Assembly: GCA_025267735.1 (NCBI GenBank)
Contig: CM046298.1
Location: forward strand, 32,215,264-32,279,263
DNA from: Mactra quadrangularis
Taxonomy: Eukaryota > Mollusca > Bivalvia > Venerida > Mactridae
Length of the DNA: 64,000 nt
Reading direction: 5' to 3'
The position numbers and the translations under genes are program-made. Positions 38,985-51,226 of the stretch are shown here, in pieces (the stretch's first letter is position 1; every line of letters starts with the position of its first letter). The notes under the pieces are model-generated. The model did not search any database, had not been told where the DNA came from, and saw only the letters and a program-made list of their open reading frames with translations.

Positions 38985-40200
38985 CTGATCAAACTATTTC
39001 TTATTGATGAAAATAACGTATAAGTCTAAGGTGGCGACAAATCATATTTCATTATTACAATACAATTACTTATGGGAACCAAAATGCAAGTATCTGATAT
39101 AACATAACAGACTATATCACATCCAAATGATGAATGTGTCTCTGTTAAAGACGGCCTGTATATTATAGTACTTAGTACGTGAAGAAATATTTATTAATTT
39201 TGTCTATTTGGCGCAAGATTTTATGAAATATATACATCGATACATATGGTAGATAGTAGTAAAATACCAGACAAATCTTCTAACAAATAAAGTATAACTT
39301 ATAAGATGATTCTTTTAACTTGACTTTCTGTGTTCACAATATTATCGTAAATTTAATAGCAAACATTAAACTGATACACTAACAAATCTGTAACTATTAA
39401 ATCGTGTTTGTCTTATTTGATTTTAGAAATGACTGCCAATACATTCAAAGATTAAGAAGCATGTTTCTCGTCAAACAATTAATTAGTTTCAATAAAATAT
39501 CCTCAGCATGATAACTTTACTATCCTTCATTTACATAATTACAAACTCGAGAGTTTATTGTTAATTTTTCTTACTAAGAAAACTTTAATGCATTTTAATC
39601 AGGCCTTGCTTGTTTTATTAGTTTTATTATTCGTAATTTGTTATGACAAATTATAGAGAAATATAACTTCTTCGAAACTGAAACTCACGAACTAGTTTAT
39701 TGCGATACAGAATTAACTATATAGAATAACTTCTGGATTACGTAACATGCAATACAATAAAATGAAATGCACATGCAGCTATTTGAAACACAGTAGGCTC
39801 TATGTGATCATAATGGTCAAGATAAAATGCTAAGGAAGTTCCGACGATCTTTGATGTTCGCTTTGTATGTGGAGCATGCAGTAATATCATTACCTAAAAT
39901 ACAAAAATGTTAATATATAAACACATTACACAAAAAAACTTGTAAAATTAAATTGCTGAAAGTCCATGTGCAATCAAAATCAGAATTGGAATAAAAACAG
40001 ATTTTGTGATGATTAATTCTTAGGTTTCGAGAACGTAATTTAATTTTAAACTTAAAGAAAATTTTATTCACGAAACAAAGAGGGATTCATTTTTTTGTCA
40101 AGTCACAGCTTTAGCAGAAATTATTCAAGACCACGAAAGTTGTAATTGAATTGCGCCATTTTCTTCGATATTGTAATATGTGAACTATATAGTTGGTTCA
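38985..40200 (+). repeat. Large tandem repeat, unit 4 (partial)
   Basis: This matches unit 3 from its head (39,030 against 27,729) through 'gtttctcgtcaa' and 'aataaaatatcctcagc' (39,465-39,510 against 28,607-28,655) and the 'accttgctt' block (39,603 against 28,861), out to about 40,200. About 250 bp present in unit 3 (28,010-28,380) are missing here. Homology fades after this, so the array ends or becomes unrecognisable. Confidence 0.75.
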
Positions 40201-40837
40201 TTCTTATTTTGTCATTATTGTTGTTATGCTATGATAACAATAATCTTGCTTAGATTTTTAATAAAAGTATCATATCAGCATATCACATTCTTTTTGAGAC
40301 ATTTGATAATTGTATTGAATATCAGTAAAATAACAAACGTATGTTTCGTATCATATGGTTAAATGTATTTGTTATGTTTGAAGTAAGTATTTGCTAAATG
40401 TGTTTATAATGGTAACAAATCGGACATTTGCAATTAAAGCTATATCTAATAAGGAAATTTTTTATATACTAATTATAGAGAATAATATAATTAATAATTG
40501 TCCACATGCCTGGATAGTTCACAAACACAAAGAAACAATTACAAATTAAGTGTTATCACATGTAAAAATATTTGATTTTCCGTAGGCATTCATAACTAAC
40601 ATTTCGCATACATAGAAAAACAATCACTTTGATATGGTAATTACTCTATCTACTTTGTTCTATGATAATAAATGTCTCGACGCAATAAATATTCTTCAAT
40701 ATATTATGTTCTTCAGTCTCTTCGTTTACTGATAAAGGCCAGACATTGCAGTAAATACAACAAATTATTTATGATGTTGTTGTTGTCTACAGAGGTTTGG
40801 TGAACAAATAGTTTTAACTCAAACAAAAGAAATATTA

Positions 40838-41652
40838 ATGGGATTATACTTAAACAATCGTAGTTTTATGTAAAACTTGTTTATATGACCACAAAGATGA
40901 TTGATAAGGATGCAAATGGTATCGTAAAATAAAACACACGTCATTAAGATAATGTAAACTATTAACAATAATAGACTTATACGCTTATGATTTTAATGTA
41001 TAACTTGTTTATTTGATCACAAAGATTTGTTAGAGGTATTTGACTTGGATCAGAAACTAAACTACTTGTCATTAAAATAATGTAAAATTTCAAGAATAAT
41101 AGAAAACACAACACACATTTATCAACAACATCGTAACTCTGATATGTATCATATAACACTCTAAGGACGAATCAGTATATGTCTGGTATGATGGACTTGT
41201 TTTGTTTACTTCAACTCTTGTCGGTGTTAATAGTACTATTACAAAGACAATAAAGTTTCGAAAATCCAATTTGATATAAGGTTACGATGGTTAAAAAAGC
41301 AAAATTAATGTGATTATACTAAAACAATCGAAGCTATATGAATAACTTGTTTATATGTCCACATAGATGTTTGATAAGGATACAAATGGTATCGTTAAAT
41401 AAAACACATGTCATTAAAATAATGTAAAATTCCAACAATAATAGAAAATACAGCACACATTTATCAACAACATCGTATCTCTGATATGTATATATAACAC
41501 ACTAAGGACCAATTAGTATATGTCTGGTATGATAAACTTGTTTTGTCATATTATCTTTAATCTTGTTTACTTCAACTGTTGTCAATGTGAATTGTACTTA
41601 GTACAAAGACAATAACGTTTTGAAAATCCAATTTGATATAAGATTACAGTGT
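40838..41652 (+). repeat. Local tandem duplication, two and a half copies
   Basis: Three direct copies: a short one at 40,838-40,974, and two longer ones at 40,975-41,300 and 41,308-41,652. The two long copies are offset by 341 bp and share 'atcaacaacatcgta', 'atatgtctggtatgat' and 'gaaaatccaatttgatataa'. The short copy shares only the first about 137 bp and is offset by 128 bp. One 17-bp insertion distinguishes the last copy. Confidence 0.88.
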
Positions 41653-44600
41653 TTGACCTATTGCATAATATGTGTATAGGATACAAATTATGTTTTAATA
41701 TATGTTTGATAGTTTTAGTGACAATACGCAATTATACCAAAACGGTTTTCGATGATAAATAATACGAACGCCATATTGTTGTTGTTCAACACATTTAATG
41801 ATATTTTTTGGTATATCAAATACCATACCTGTGCTGTCAAAGGCTTTTTAAAGAGTTTACCAAGTCACAGTATAATTACAATTTACTTAAATACGTTTAT
41901 AAATATTCCAATTGTTATATCAAAATGTGTAGTATTCTTTCTAGTATTCACTGTTTTTAAAGAAATGAATTATTATAACGACTGGATTTGTTCGAATGAT
42001 AGATTTTGTCATTTGTTATAAAACATAAATGTACAATTTTAACATGTATGAAGTACTCATGTCATAAATATATACGAAATTACGCAACATGTTTGTGTAC
42101 TGGTTAGTATCTGCTTAGTATAGATATAAATACATAAAAATTTTCCAAGTTTTATCAATTTTATCTACTCTGTTGTTTATCATAATGAGTTTACATTTAT
42201 TAGACCTATTGTAGTTATAATATAGCCAACTTGCTCCAAAAGGGTAAAAAGAAGTACAAACAATAACACAACATCTTATTAAACTGATCGTTTACCTTTA
42301 AATACTGGAGAACATTTTTACTTTCTATCGACATGTAAATAAACATAATGGTACAATCTTATATTTTCTTTACTATATTCCAGATGCAAAAAGTCACTCA
42401 TTTAAATTTAAGTCTAATATGTATGACTATATATGAAGGACAGATTGGATACAATGAAAACCAATAATACAAGCAAACCATGAAGTGAACAGTTAAGTTA
42501 TGGGAATGTTTCATAACAATTATTATTTTTATTCTATTTAAGGCAACTAAACGTATATGAACATTATAACGTATACCTGTAAAAATAATTCCATTTAAAA
42601 ATATAATTGTTACTAGTTAATAAATACCTTTATCATGTGATCTAGTGATAAAATATTTTCTTCAGCGTTTATTACGTTATGATACATTACGTCAAGTAAT
42701 ACCATCCTAATTCATAATCTACTTGCTGTCTGGAATATACATTATTGTCAAATTGTCATGATTTGCCATCAGCGAAAGACATATTACATATATTAAACAT
42801 ATTGGTCACCTCGTGGAGTGTGCTTTACATAAATCATAGATCACTTTCATAATATATACAAGAAATATCTAGATATTTCTCCATTAGTCTTTAACCGTTA
42901 GATTTTACCCTACCGCACACGTTTATGTATTCATAATTATTTTACATTGTAAACGGTACAGTGAATACAAATGAGTTATAGTTGTGCTTTACTACACAAT
43001 AAATAATCGGCAAAAAATGGATTCTGTTGCCAAAATTGCTATCTTACAAGAAAAATTGCATTATTATATACATTTGATACCCCAGAAATACATAATGCAT
43101 TATTATAACACAGATTGTGCTTTCATAATTTTTGTATTCTTTAGGTTATGCAAAACGCTTTCTATCAGTAATTGATAAACTAATGCGTTTATATAAAGCG
43201 AAATTAAAATACGTGTAAGCATGTAAACTTATACATAGCTTTCTAAGATAATTTCGTTTTAAATTACACAGTGCTGCATCAATCATTGTAATAGTAAATT
43301 CAGCCGAAATATTAAACTAGGAGTGTATCCAATAAAAGTAGAACTGTTTTACACATAAGTAAATATTTTGTAACAAAACACATGCATACGCTGTAAATAT
43401 TATGTCTCTACTATAGTAAATTCTACAATAGTAACGACAAACGATATAAATTGTAACACTATTTACGTTGAAGGACAAGTACCATAAAAAGGTACTGATT
43501 TTAAACAATAAACCATTTTTGACAATTTTAAACATATGGCAAGCGTGCTAGATATTACATAAAGATGCATATTTCATTATGAACAAATACTAATTCAAGC
43601 ATTCAAATTACGTTTTCTTATCATGCGATGTAGTGAACTGAATCTAGCCTATTTATTTACAGCGAATTGTACAGAAGTTTATGAAGATTGCTTACATACA
43701 GACAAATCTTCTTAAAGACCTTCAGAATGTTCTAGACATTGACAGAACTTTATGATACCAATCACAAAGGACATCAAGTATCAACAATGAATATTAAACA
43801 TGCACTCAGACAATTTGATCGCTCCTGTGTTATCTCCATTAGAATAAATAACATTTGTATTGTTCATCTAGTACTGTTAGTTCATGCTATAGTGCTTATG
43901 TTGCCGAGTTTCTCAGTACATGTAGTAAATCATCACGCCATAGTTGAGTAAAGTCTACATAAATTTAGTCACATAATATTATATACAAATTTGATACAGT
44001 GAATTTGTTATAAAGAAGTTTTGTGTACTTAATTTACCCTAGTGTGTTGTCATGTTTTGATATTGAAAATAAATAATGTTATTTTCGTTTTAATGTAATA
44101 TGTAGTGCTTATTATTTTACTACATTATATTTACCATGTCTGTGTATATTATGGACTAGACGCGTTCTATCACAATTAAAATTATATAATTGTCATTCAT
44201 GGTCTCCGTATCTAGTTTAATGTAGCCATATTCATCTTAGAAGAAGAGAAAGTCTTTTCATTAAGAACATTTTTATGCTCGTATCCGTATCACTGATTGT
44301 ATTATTTCTCTTCCATTTCTTTTGAATACCACGCGAGACGTACGAACGCTACGGTCTTGATTTAGAATATAGCTATATAATTGTAGAAGATATATTTGCA
44401 TGCATCATTGATACAAAAATAAACATCTAACATAACATTGTATATGTATTTTACGACCATGTATTAGAAAATGACACTGCAAGAAAGACAAAAGATCAGT
44501 TGTTTCTATAATAAAAATGCAGCTTTAAGCTATATCAAGTGTAATTATTGTATATAATTATATGATGTTCATTATGGGTCTAGACAGTATATTGTGTGCT

Positions 44601-45507
44601 AAGGCGAAATAATACATTATTCACAGGCATAAATACAGCTAGCATACAATTGTCTAGCAAAGCAATACTATTACACGATACAATAACTTATAATCACGAT
44701 TGTAAAATTATTTTATCAATAATTAAAGTGCAATTAAACAGAATATCCTATTAATATTACATTTTACGGATTTGTGAGATTCTGTCAATGTTGAAAAATC
44801 CTATATTTATTTAGTTAAATTCACTGAATGAAACATCTAATTTGCGCGTACAATTTCAACAAAACAGTTCCTAATTATCATATCACAATTTATAGCTTTA
44901 CAATGAATTTAAAATAATAATCAAAAATTTAAAAAAAAACATATCAGGAAACTCAACAATCAAAAGTAAGAAAATCCTGAAAATACCAAAAATAAAAAGG
45001 AAGACGATTTAAGATATTAAAACATTGTTACAAAAAAGACGCAACATACAACAACCGGAAACAAAGAACTAAGTCGTTTCCGACTTTGAGGGGACAGTAG
45101 CAAAACAGTGGCTACTTGGTACGTTAAGCCAGGTTCTAGAGTGACCTAATCTTACACTTGTCCTCAACAGGTCAATAGTTTGAAAATAAATCTTTTAAAT
45201 ATATCCGTTGGAAATACAATACGTGATGCAAAAACTGATTAATAAATATTAGTGATTATGTACGATTTTTGGATTGTTATTTAAATACCTGTATCATTTT
45301 CCACAAAGTAATTAAATCATTCTAGTTTCGTCATCTACTTAAATAGTGATCAAGTTTTAAGCTGAATTAATGACATTCACAATCCTAGTATAAAGTTTTA
45401 AAACAAACATGTACGCTTTCATAGCGATCTGTTACTTTCAATATTTAATGCTAATTCTTTAAACGGTATTACGTTTTACAATGCATTATAACCTTATTCA
45501 ATATATC
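41653..45507. other. AT-rich non-genic DNA
   Basis: No supported gene. An 89-codon hydrophobic frame (41,752-42,021) and others are typical chance frames. A weak exon-like signal at 43,663-43,755 follows 'tttatttacag' and stays open for 30 codons to a stop, described in the findings. Confidence 0.4.
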
Positions 45508-45520
45508 GGGGGGGGGGGGG
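45508..45520 (+). repeat. Run of 13 G residues
   Basis: An uninterrupted G13 run in otherwise AT-rich DNA. It could form intramolecular G-rich structure or simply be an unstable mononucleotide repeat. Assembly length errors are common in such runs. Confidence 0.9.
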
Positions 45521-45825
45521 ACGATAGTCCCACAGTTGGTACTTGGACAGGCCAATATCTCACAACTTCCAGACTTAATATAGAGAAAGGGGTTGGGAGA
45601 AAAAAATGTAGATACTATCAGCCAATTAACCGACTAAGCAAATTTGACTAGATATTATATCTTCAAATGTGACAAAAAGTAATTACTATCAGGCTAAGTA
45701 GTTGAAATCAGGCTAATGGCGAAATTAGTTGTAGTTGAACTTTCTGGAAAAAACGCACCAACTACTCATAAACATAGTAAATGTATTTTGGTCACTTGTT
45801 CTCCTTTGCATTCAAGCTATTTTTA

Positions 45826-45893
45826 GTGACGGGGTAGAGTATCCGCTTACCACTCGAAAGGTCGTGGGTTCGAATCCCAGTTCCGACCATGAA
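45826..45893 (+). mobile_element. tRNA-like SINE head
   Basis: The 3' half is strongly tRNA-like, with a perfect B box core 'ggttcgaatcc' (45,867-45,877) in a T-arm 'gtgggttcgaatcccag' and an end 'ttccgacca'. The 5' part 'tagtgacggggtagag' is only a poor A box and no acceptor-stem partner is found upstream, so it is not a functional tRNA gene. Most likely it is the head of another SINE family whose body is short or lost. Confidence 0.65.
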
Positions 45894-46211
45894 TTTTTAT
45901 CGGGTTACATTTGGCGCCCAATATAAATAAACCACAAGAATTGTTTAGAAAAATTGATATTTTCAAACACGCAATGAATATTTTACTATTAAACAGTATC
46001 TTCCCACGTGCAATGATATCGCCTTTGTTTTTGCTATAACAAGAAGATTCTAATAAGCAACTTTTTGCGTACGTTACAAATGAGTTTCAATAGATTTGCA
46101 AAAAGAGATAATTTGTATTCCGAACGTTAATAATTTTCAATTTTAGCTTAATAATTATAGAATTGGCAAGATAATTTGTTTTTATATAATTGCGTAACTG
46201 CTTAAAATAAG

Positions 46212-46380
46212 GGGTCACTTTAAAGGTCATGTTTCGACACCTTTGGGGATGTATTAAGGGCCCTTTAAAGGTGTTGTTTCGACACTTTTGGGGAATTGTC
46301 TAGTTAACAGTGGCGTTATGTTACACTGTTCAGGACAAGTCCGGTTAACAGTAGCATCTTGTTATACTGTTCAGGACAAC
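46212..46380 (+). repeat. Two adjacent pairs of short direct repeats
   Basis: The first pair is 'tttaaaggtcatgtttcgac' continued by 'acctttgggga', repeated at about 46,262-46,293 with three changes. The second pair is 'ttaacagtggcgttatgtta' continued by 'cactgttcaggacaa', repeated at about 46,343-46,379. Both are richer in G+C than the flanks. This two-step duplication pattern is unusual but has no visible function. Confidence 0.8.
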
Positions 46381-46589
46381 AACTTTAAATATCAAATTAA
46401 TAAAAACAAATGTAAAAATAAAGTCAAATCATGAACTAAGATTAAAATATGTCTTATAAACTTGATATGTGAAAACCAAATGCATAATCACACTATATAA
46501 CATTATGCGTAATGTATTATATTTTGTTCTGTGTTATTTTATACATTTATGGTGGAGGGTTTTTACTTATTTAGTTTTTATGATTTATC

Positions 46590-46671
46590 TTTTGTACAAC
46601 GCCATTGAATATGTAATATAGAAATAGGCGTTTAATCAAATGAAGAAGTTTAAGTTTAGTTTAAGTTTAAG
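46590..46671 (+). mobile_element. Possible retroelement 3' tail
   Basis: The stretch 'tttgtacaacgccattgaat', then 'aaataggcgtttaatcaaat', resembles the 3' ends of widespread invertebrate retroelements in which two 'cgc' and 'ggcg' blocks flank a short AT-rich loop. It is followed by a short 'tttaag' tandem tail. Nothing upstream identifies the element. Confidence 0.35.
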
Positions 46672-49629
46672 ATATAGTTATTAAACGTTCATGCAGTATC
46701 ACAGACAGATCATTAACACCAGCTTGTAGTTAAACAACCATCAAACATGTTTTAGCAGTGTTCAAAATTATTTAAAATATTCCATAATAATAGAAGGTAT
46801 TTTTGAATCTCTGAATTTTGCCTGACTCGGATTTACTTATTATCTAATATCTTTAACTTGCCATATGTAGGCTTTCATCTAATTTATTTGAAAAAAATTT
46901 TGTATTTATTTGACAGACTTAACTTTTTAAGATTTCTTAATACTTATTAACTGACTAATTTTCATTGAATATACGACAATGCATTTTAAACAATTAAGGT
47001 ATGTGACATGATTTAATAGCATATGTAACATAAATCTTAAGTTTGTCTAAAATGTAAACACACAAGTCATCAAATGTAAGAAAAGTTAAACCGTCTTTAT
47101 CACATATGCGGTCCCTTTATATCTAACTTACAAGCGACAATCGCAATTGTTATAACTACAATAATTTAATGATATTCCAACATACGCAGATAGTCAACTG
47201 ATTAAAATTTCAATGTTACACGCACAAGACGTGTTTAACTTGAATTTATATATGGAAACACAATCACTAACTATAGTTTATGATTAAATGGCGTGAAGAC
47301 GGAAAGTTTTGTTGCTTTATGAGTGAAGACATTCATTTGAACAGAAATATTTCATTCTCATTGAAGTTAACAACTTTTAGTTTTTGCTTTTTATCACAAC
47401 TTGCCAGACAACATGCGAATATTCACGCGCTGCATTAAAATTATTGAGTTGATTATCAACAACATTACCGAGGTCCATTAAATATGTACGTAGCATTGCA
47501 CAATCCTTTATTGTCTTTATATTTCACTTTAAACAGTTTTCTGTTAGCAAACAAAACTGGATTGAGGATCAGTTGATTTTTTCACACAAGTATTACCCTT
47601 GCAAAAATTTTTTTTATACGGAGCCAAAAATATACGGAAATATGCAATAGACGTTTTGACTATAAATATAAAAATAAACATTCGTTAGAAATTATATTGT
47701 TACTGTGATACCTATTGATCAAACTTAGCTTACACCAGACTGATAATTGACAGTCTAAATAATGAATCTGAGCCACAACGACATTCACCGATAAATTGAA
47801 ATCATGTAATATTATTCCTTCATTAGGGGTTCTTATCTAGATATAACTAAAAGCTGTATTAGTATCATTTGACGATGTTCTTGAGATATTTATAATTGAT
47901 ACTTATATATGTCCACACTTTCCCCAGGTGTGTTTTGGTTAAAGAAATGATTGTATATGTAATTCTAAGTACCAATATTAAGCGCCATTTGTCCAAAGCA
48001 CATTTAGCTTTGACTATTCATTATAAATGAACACATAACCATTTATCGTCAAAGTTATTCTGGATAACGCTCAAAAGCCAGTACGTACTAAAGCTTACTT
48101 TATTACTGTGTTGCATTGTAAATTAATACAAAAAGAAAAAATGTTAAAGGACATATTCATAACTTTTACTGCTGGTACTAGGTCTTTATATTTTCAACTG
48201 TAATTTGAACCAATAGATTTTTGGGATTTAAGAAAATACTGATTATGTATTTTTAACCACACTTTTGCATTTGAGTTTAAACAATGTCATATCTGTTTCA
48301 GGCATCAGCTGTATTACTATGATATAGTGGAATAAGTAGTAGAATAGTTTGCAGAACTTAGCACTAGGCATGGTAAATAATCTAGTCTTGCACGTGCAAT
48401 TTTGTAACCTGTACATTCTAAATACATATATTTTAAATTTCATTTAGCTAACGTATTTTTCTAACTTACCTTATACAATATAATTATTCTATGTAGTTAA
48501 AATGGGTTCAATACTTTTACTAAAGTTGTTCAACTTGACGACAAGTAAACACATTGGACTCAATTTCAGGTCATAAGTTCCCTTTTATCTTAATAATAGA
48601 AACAATAAAAACATCACTAAAGACACAGGATGTTTACCTAATATATTTAACTTGAGATATTACCTTAACGTCCTCAAGTTTGTTTCAATTATGACATATA
48701 TGTAGATATGTTAAGGTTATCTTAGGTAAACTGATTAGAGTCCTTAAAGTATTTTTGGTTTTTAAAATTGTAACGTTGTGATTCTTACATCTCAGTTTTA
48801 TGTTTTGATCTTTCACATCACATAAAGTCAACATTGTAATGTCAGAAAATAATGTATCAATAGACCACACTAATGTTCCTAATGTACTAAATAGACTAGA
48901 ATGTATTAGTGACGAGTTCCAAGTCTTTATATATTATGAACATCTGAGTAATCATGTCCTTGAACATATCTATCCTCTCAGATGTAACACAGTGTATATA
49001 ATTAAACTGACAGGATGGTATTATTCTATTTAGATCTAATGGTTGATGAAAGACGCACTAAATGTCAGCGTGACTTTAGCAATAACATTGCTTTAGCTAA
49101 ATTCTTGTTTATTTTGTTTTATATGAATATCAAGGGAATGCATTAATCACGAAATATGACAATTATACGTTTTAAAATAGTTACAAATGCTTTTTAAACC
49201 AAAACCTGGCACATCCTATAATTTACTAATTTTAGCCGTCGACATTTCGTCTTAGAAGACCTAATGGTAACATTTGTTTCGTTTTACGATAATTATGTGT
49301 ATTTTGTAAGTGCAAAAGAAGATTAATTTAACCATTAAGACGTGATAATGGTTTTACTTGTTGAAATGTTCAGCAGAAAGTGCCACACAAATACATAGTT
49401 AAATTAGAACCATATACTAATAACTTTAAAGTTGTGAAAGAGAAATGCCACTCGTTCTTTGTCAATGTACTAACATGTCCTATGAAGCATCATTATACTG
49501 ATTTATCTTAGCAGTTGTTTATAATAGATTTTGATTTAAATATAATAATAAATGTTTATACGAATGCACTTACAGATTCCAATATTTCTCTAGACATTTG
49601 TTTACTTTTATCTCTATACCATGTAATAG
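46672..49629. other. AT-rich non-genic DNA
   Basis: No supported gene. A 64-codon frame with its own ATG and stop at 48,839-49,033 is open and more polar than its neighbours, but it has no recognisable domain and I would not call it. A minus-strand frame at 48,685-48,870 overlaps it and is spurious. Confidence 0.4.
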
Positions 49630-51000
49630 ATTTAATAATAATTATAATTTTATTTCGGTAACAACGACATGACACATGGCATACAAATGGTAAAATATCA
49701 CAGTATGTAAAATGTCATATGTCACATCAATACCGGGGATGGCAAAAAAAGAGATAAATTTCTATCGTGGTCCCCGACATTGATGGCACGACACTGACAT
49801 GGATATGTGAACCTGCTATATGCAAAATATGTTTTATCAATCAAAGTTGTATCACAGGAATAAAAGAAAGACTTGGTGGAAAATTATCCTAAAAAATAAT
49901 AAAAATGTTACCGAAACGCGAGCAAAAGATAATACAATATTCATGATAATGATAAATAATTAAAAACAAAAGTAATTACTTATTATATTGAATGTAAAAC
50001 TGAAAATGTAAGAAAAAAGACTTAGAAATAACCTATAAAAGATTTATTAAATAAATAGATAAATAAATAAACAGATAAATAAATAAATGAATAAATAAAT
50101 AAAAGTATGAATAAATATGAATAAAATGTTCAAGAAAAGATACATGTTGTAGAATTAATAATAGTTTGTAAAACTGCAAAAAATTAAAGTGATAACGATT
50201 GTAACAAATTACCACAATTATTAATTAAAACTTAATTGTCCTAACATATTTTTCTTCACATTTGATTAAAATAACTTTATGTTACATTCATGCCTTAACT
50301 TTTGTGGTTAAGTATTCCATAGAGTAAAACTCCTGTATACAAATGACTTCTGATCCATGGTTGTAACTGTAGGAATTGAAAAGCAATCAGTACAGTTTAA
50401 TTGGCACATTGAATTAACATGACTTTGAGACAATGGTACTCGAAAACGAGTATGATAATTATGAACAGTATATACATGCTGAAAATGATTATATAAGTAT
50501 TCTGGAGCAATGTTGTTATTTATTTTAAAAACATGAGTTAAAATAATTTGGTCTATCACTAACAGGGAGCCAATTCAAATCCTTAAAATGATCTTTATCA
50601 ATGTGAGAGGTAGCATATAAATTAAAAATGAACTTTATCAATTTTGGGGTGGGGGTAGATTGAAGTCTGATTTGATGAGCCTTAATCAAACTTAAAAACC
50701 AAAATGAACACGCATAATCAAAGTGACATTGGACAAGACACATGATGATGAGTATTGTATGTAATCTGTAAGACATTTACTTTTCCTGAACAGAAATTTA
50801 AGTTTAGAATTTGCCTTTTTAATACAAGCTTTTGCCATTTGTTCACCTGTTAAACATTGATCCAAAAGAGCTCCAAGTAACGTAGGCCATTACAATTTAT
50901 GTTTAAAGATCAGGCTGAGAAGACATTTTACGTTTGGAACCAAAAAGACAGGATTCGGTTTAACCAAGATTTACATAAACCCAGTCCATTTCACATTATG
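49630..51000 (-). pseudogene. CR1/Jockey-like LINE reverse transcriptase, decayed 3' end
   Basis: On the minus strand, the C-terminal part of an RT is readable in pieces: 'WLNRILSFW' (about 50,960), 'LLGALLDQCLTGEQMAKA' (50,830-50,880), 'IKKANSKLKFLFRK', 'CHFDYACSFW' (50,696-50,725), 'FKDLNWLPVSDR' (50,545-50,580), 'HVFKINNNIAPEYL' (50,490-50,535), 'HNYHTRFRVPLSQ' and 'SFTLWNT' (50,308-50,330). This order is that of CR1-like LINEs of animals, after the catalytic FADD motif. Frameshifts and stops separate the pieces. The 3' untranslated part runs to about 49,630 and ends in 'ccgaaataaaattataatta', typical of a CR1-like terminus. The 5' parts (endonuclease, catalytic RT motifs) are missing, as expected for 5'-truncated copies. 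Confidence 0.85.
50038..50110 (-). repeat. Expanded (ttta)n tract in the LINE 3' untranslated region
   Basis: About 70 bp of imperfect 'aaataaat' words on the plus strand ('ttta' on the LINE strand), with interruptions such as 'acagataa'. It lies inside the 3' untranslated region and produces a repetitive chance frame. Confidence 0.8.
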
Positions 51001-51226
51001 TAATTTATGTAATACTAAACCAAATATTCTAGATTTGTTATATATATTATATAATGAAATAAGATGCTTATCAACGTGCACCTGGAACAAAATTACTTCT
51101 TTCATATATTGATTATTGTATTGAACGTTCATTTGCCGTATAATAATGATGAAGTTTTCAAATATAATTTACTAGCATGGATTGATACTTTCTATATCAA
51201 GGTGTGTAATAATGTCAAAATTTAAC

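Noticed and set aside
42385..42470. Exon-like segment after 'ctttactatattccag' starting with ATG
   Set aside because: Open for only 27 codons with no donor site or motif. A good acceptor alone is common in AT-rich DNA with pyrimidine runs.
45826..45893. Possible functional tRNA gene
   Set aside because: The B box is perfect, but the A box is poor and no 5' acceptor strand pairs with the 3' end, so it is a SINE-type relic.
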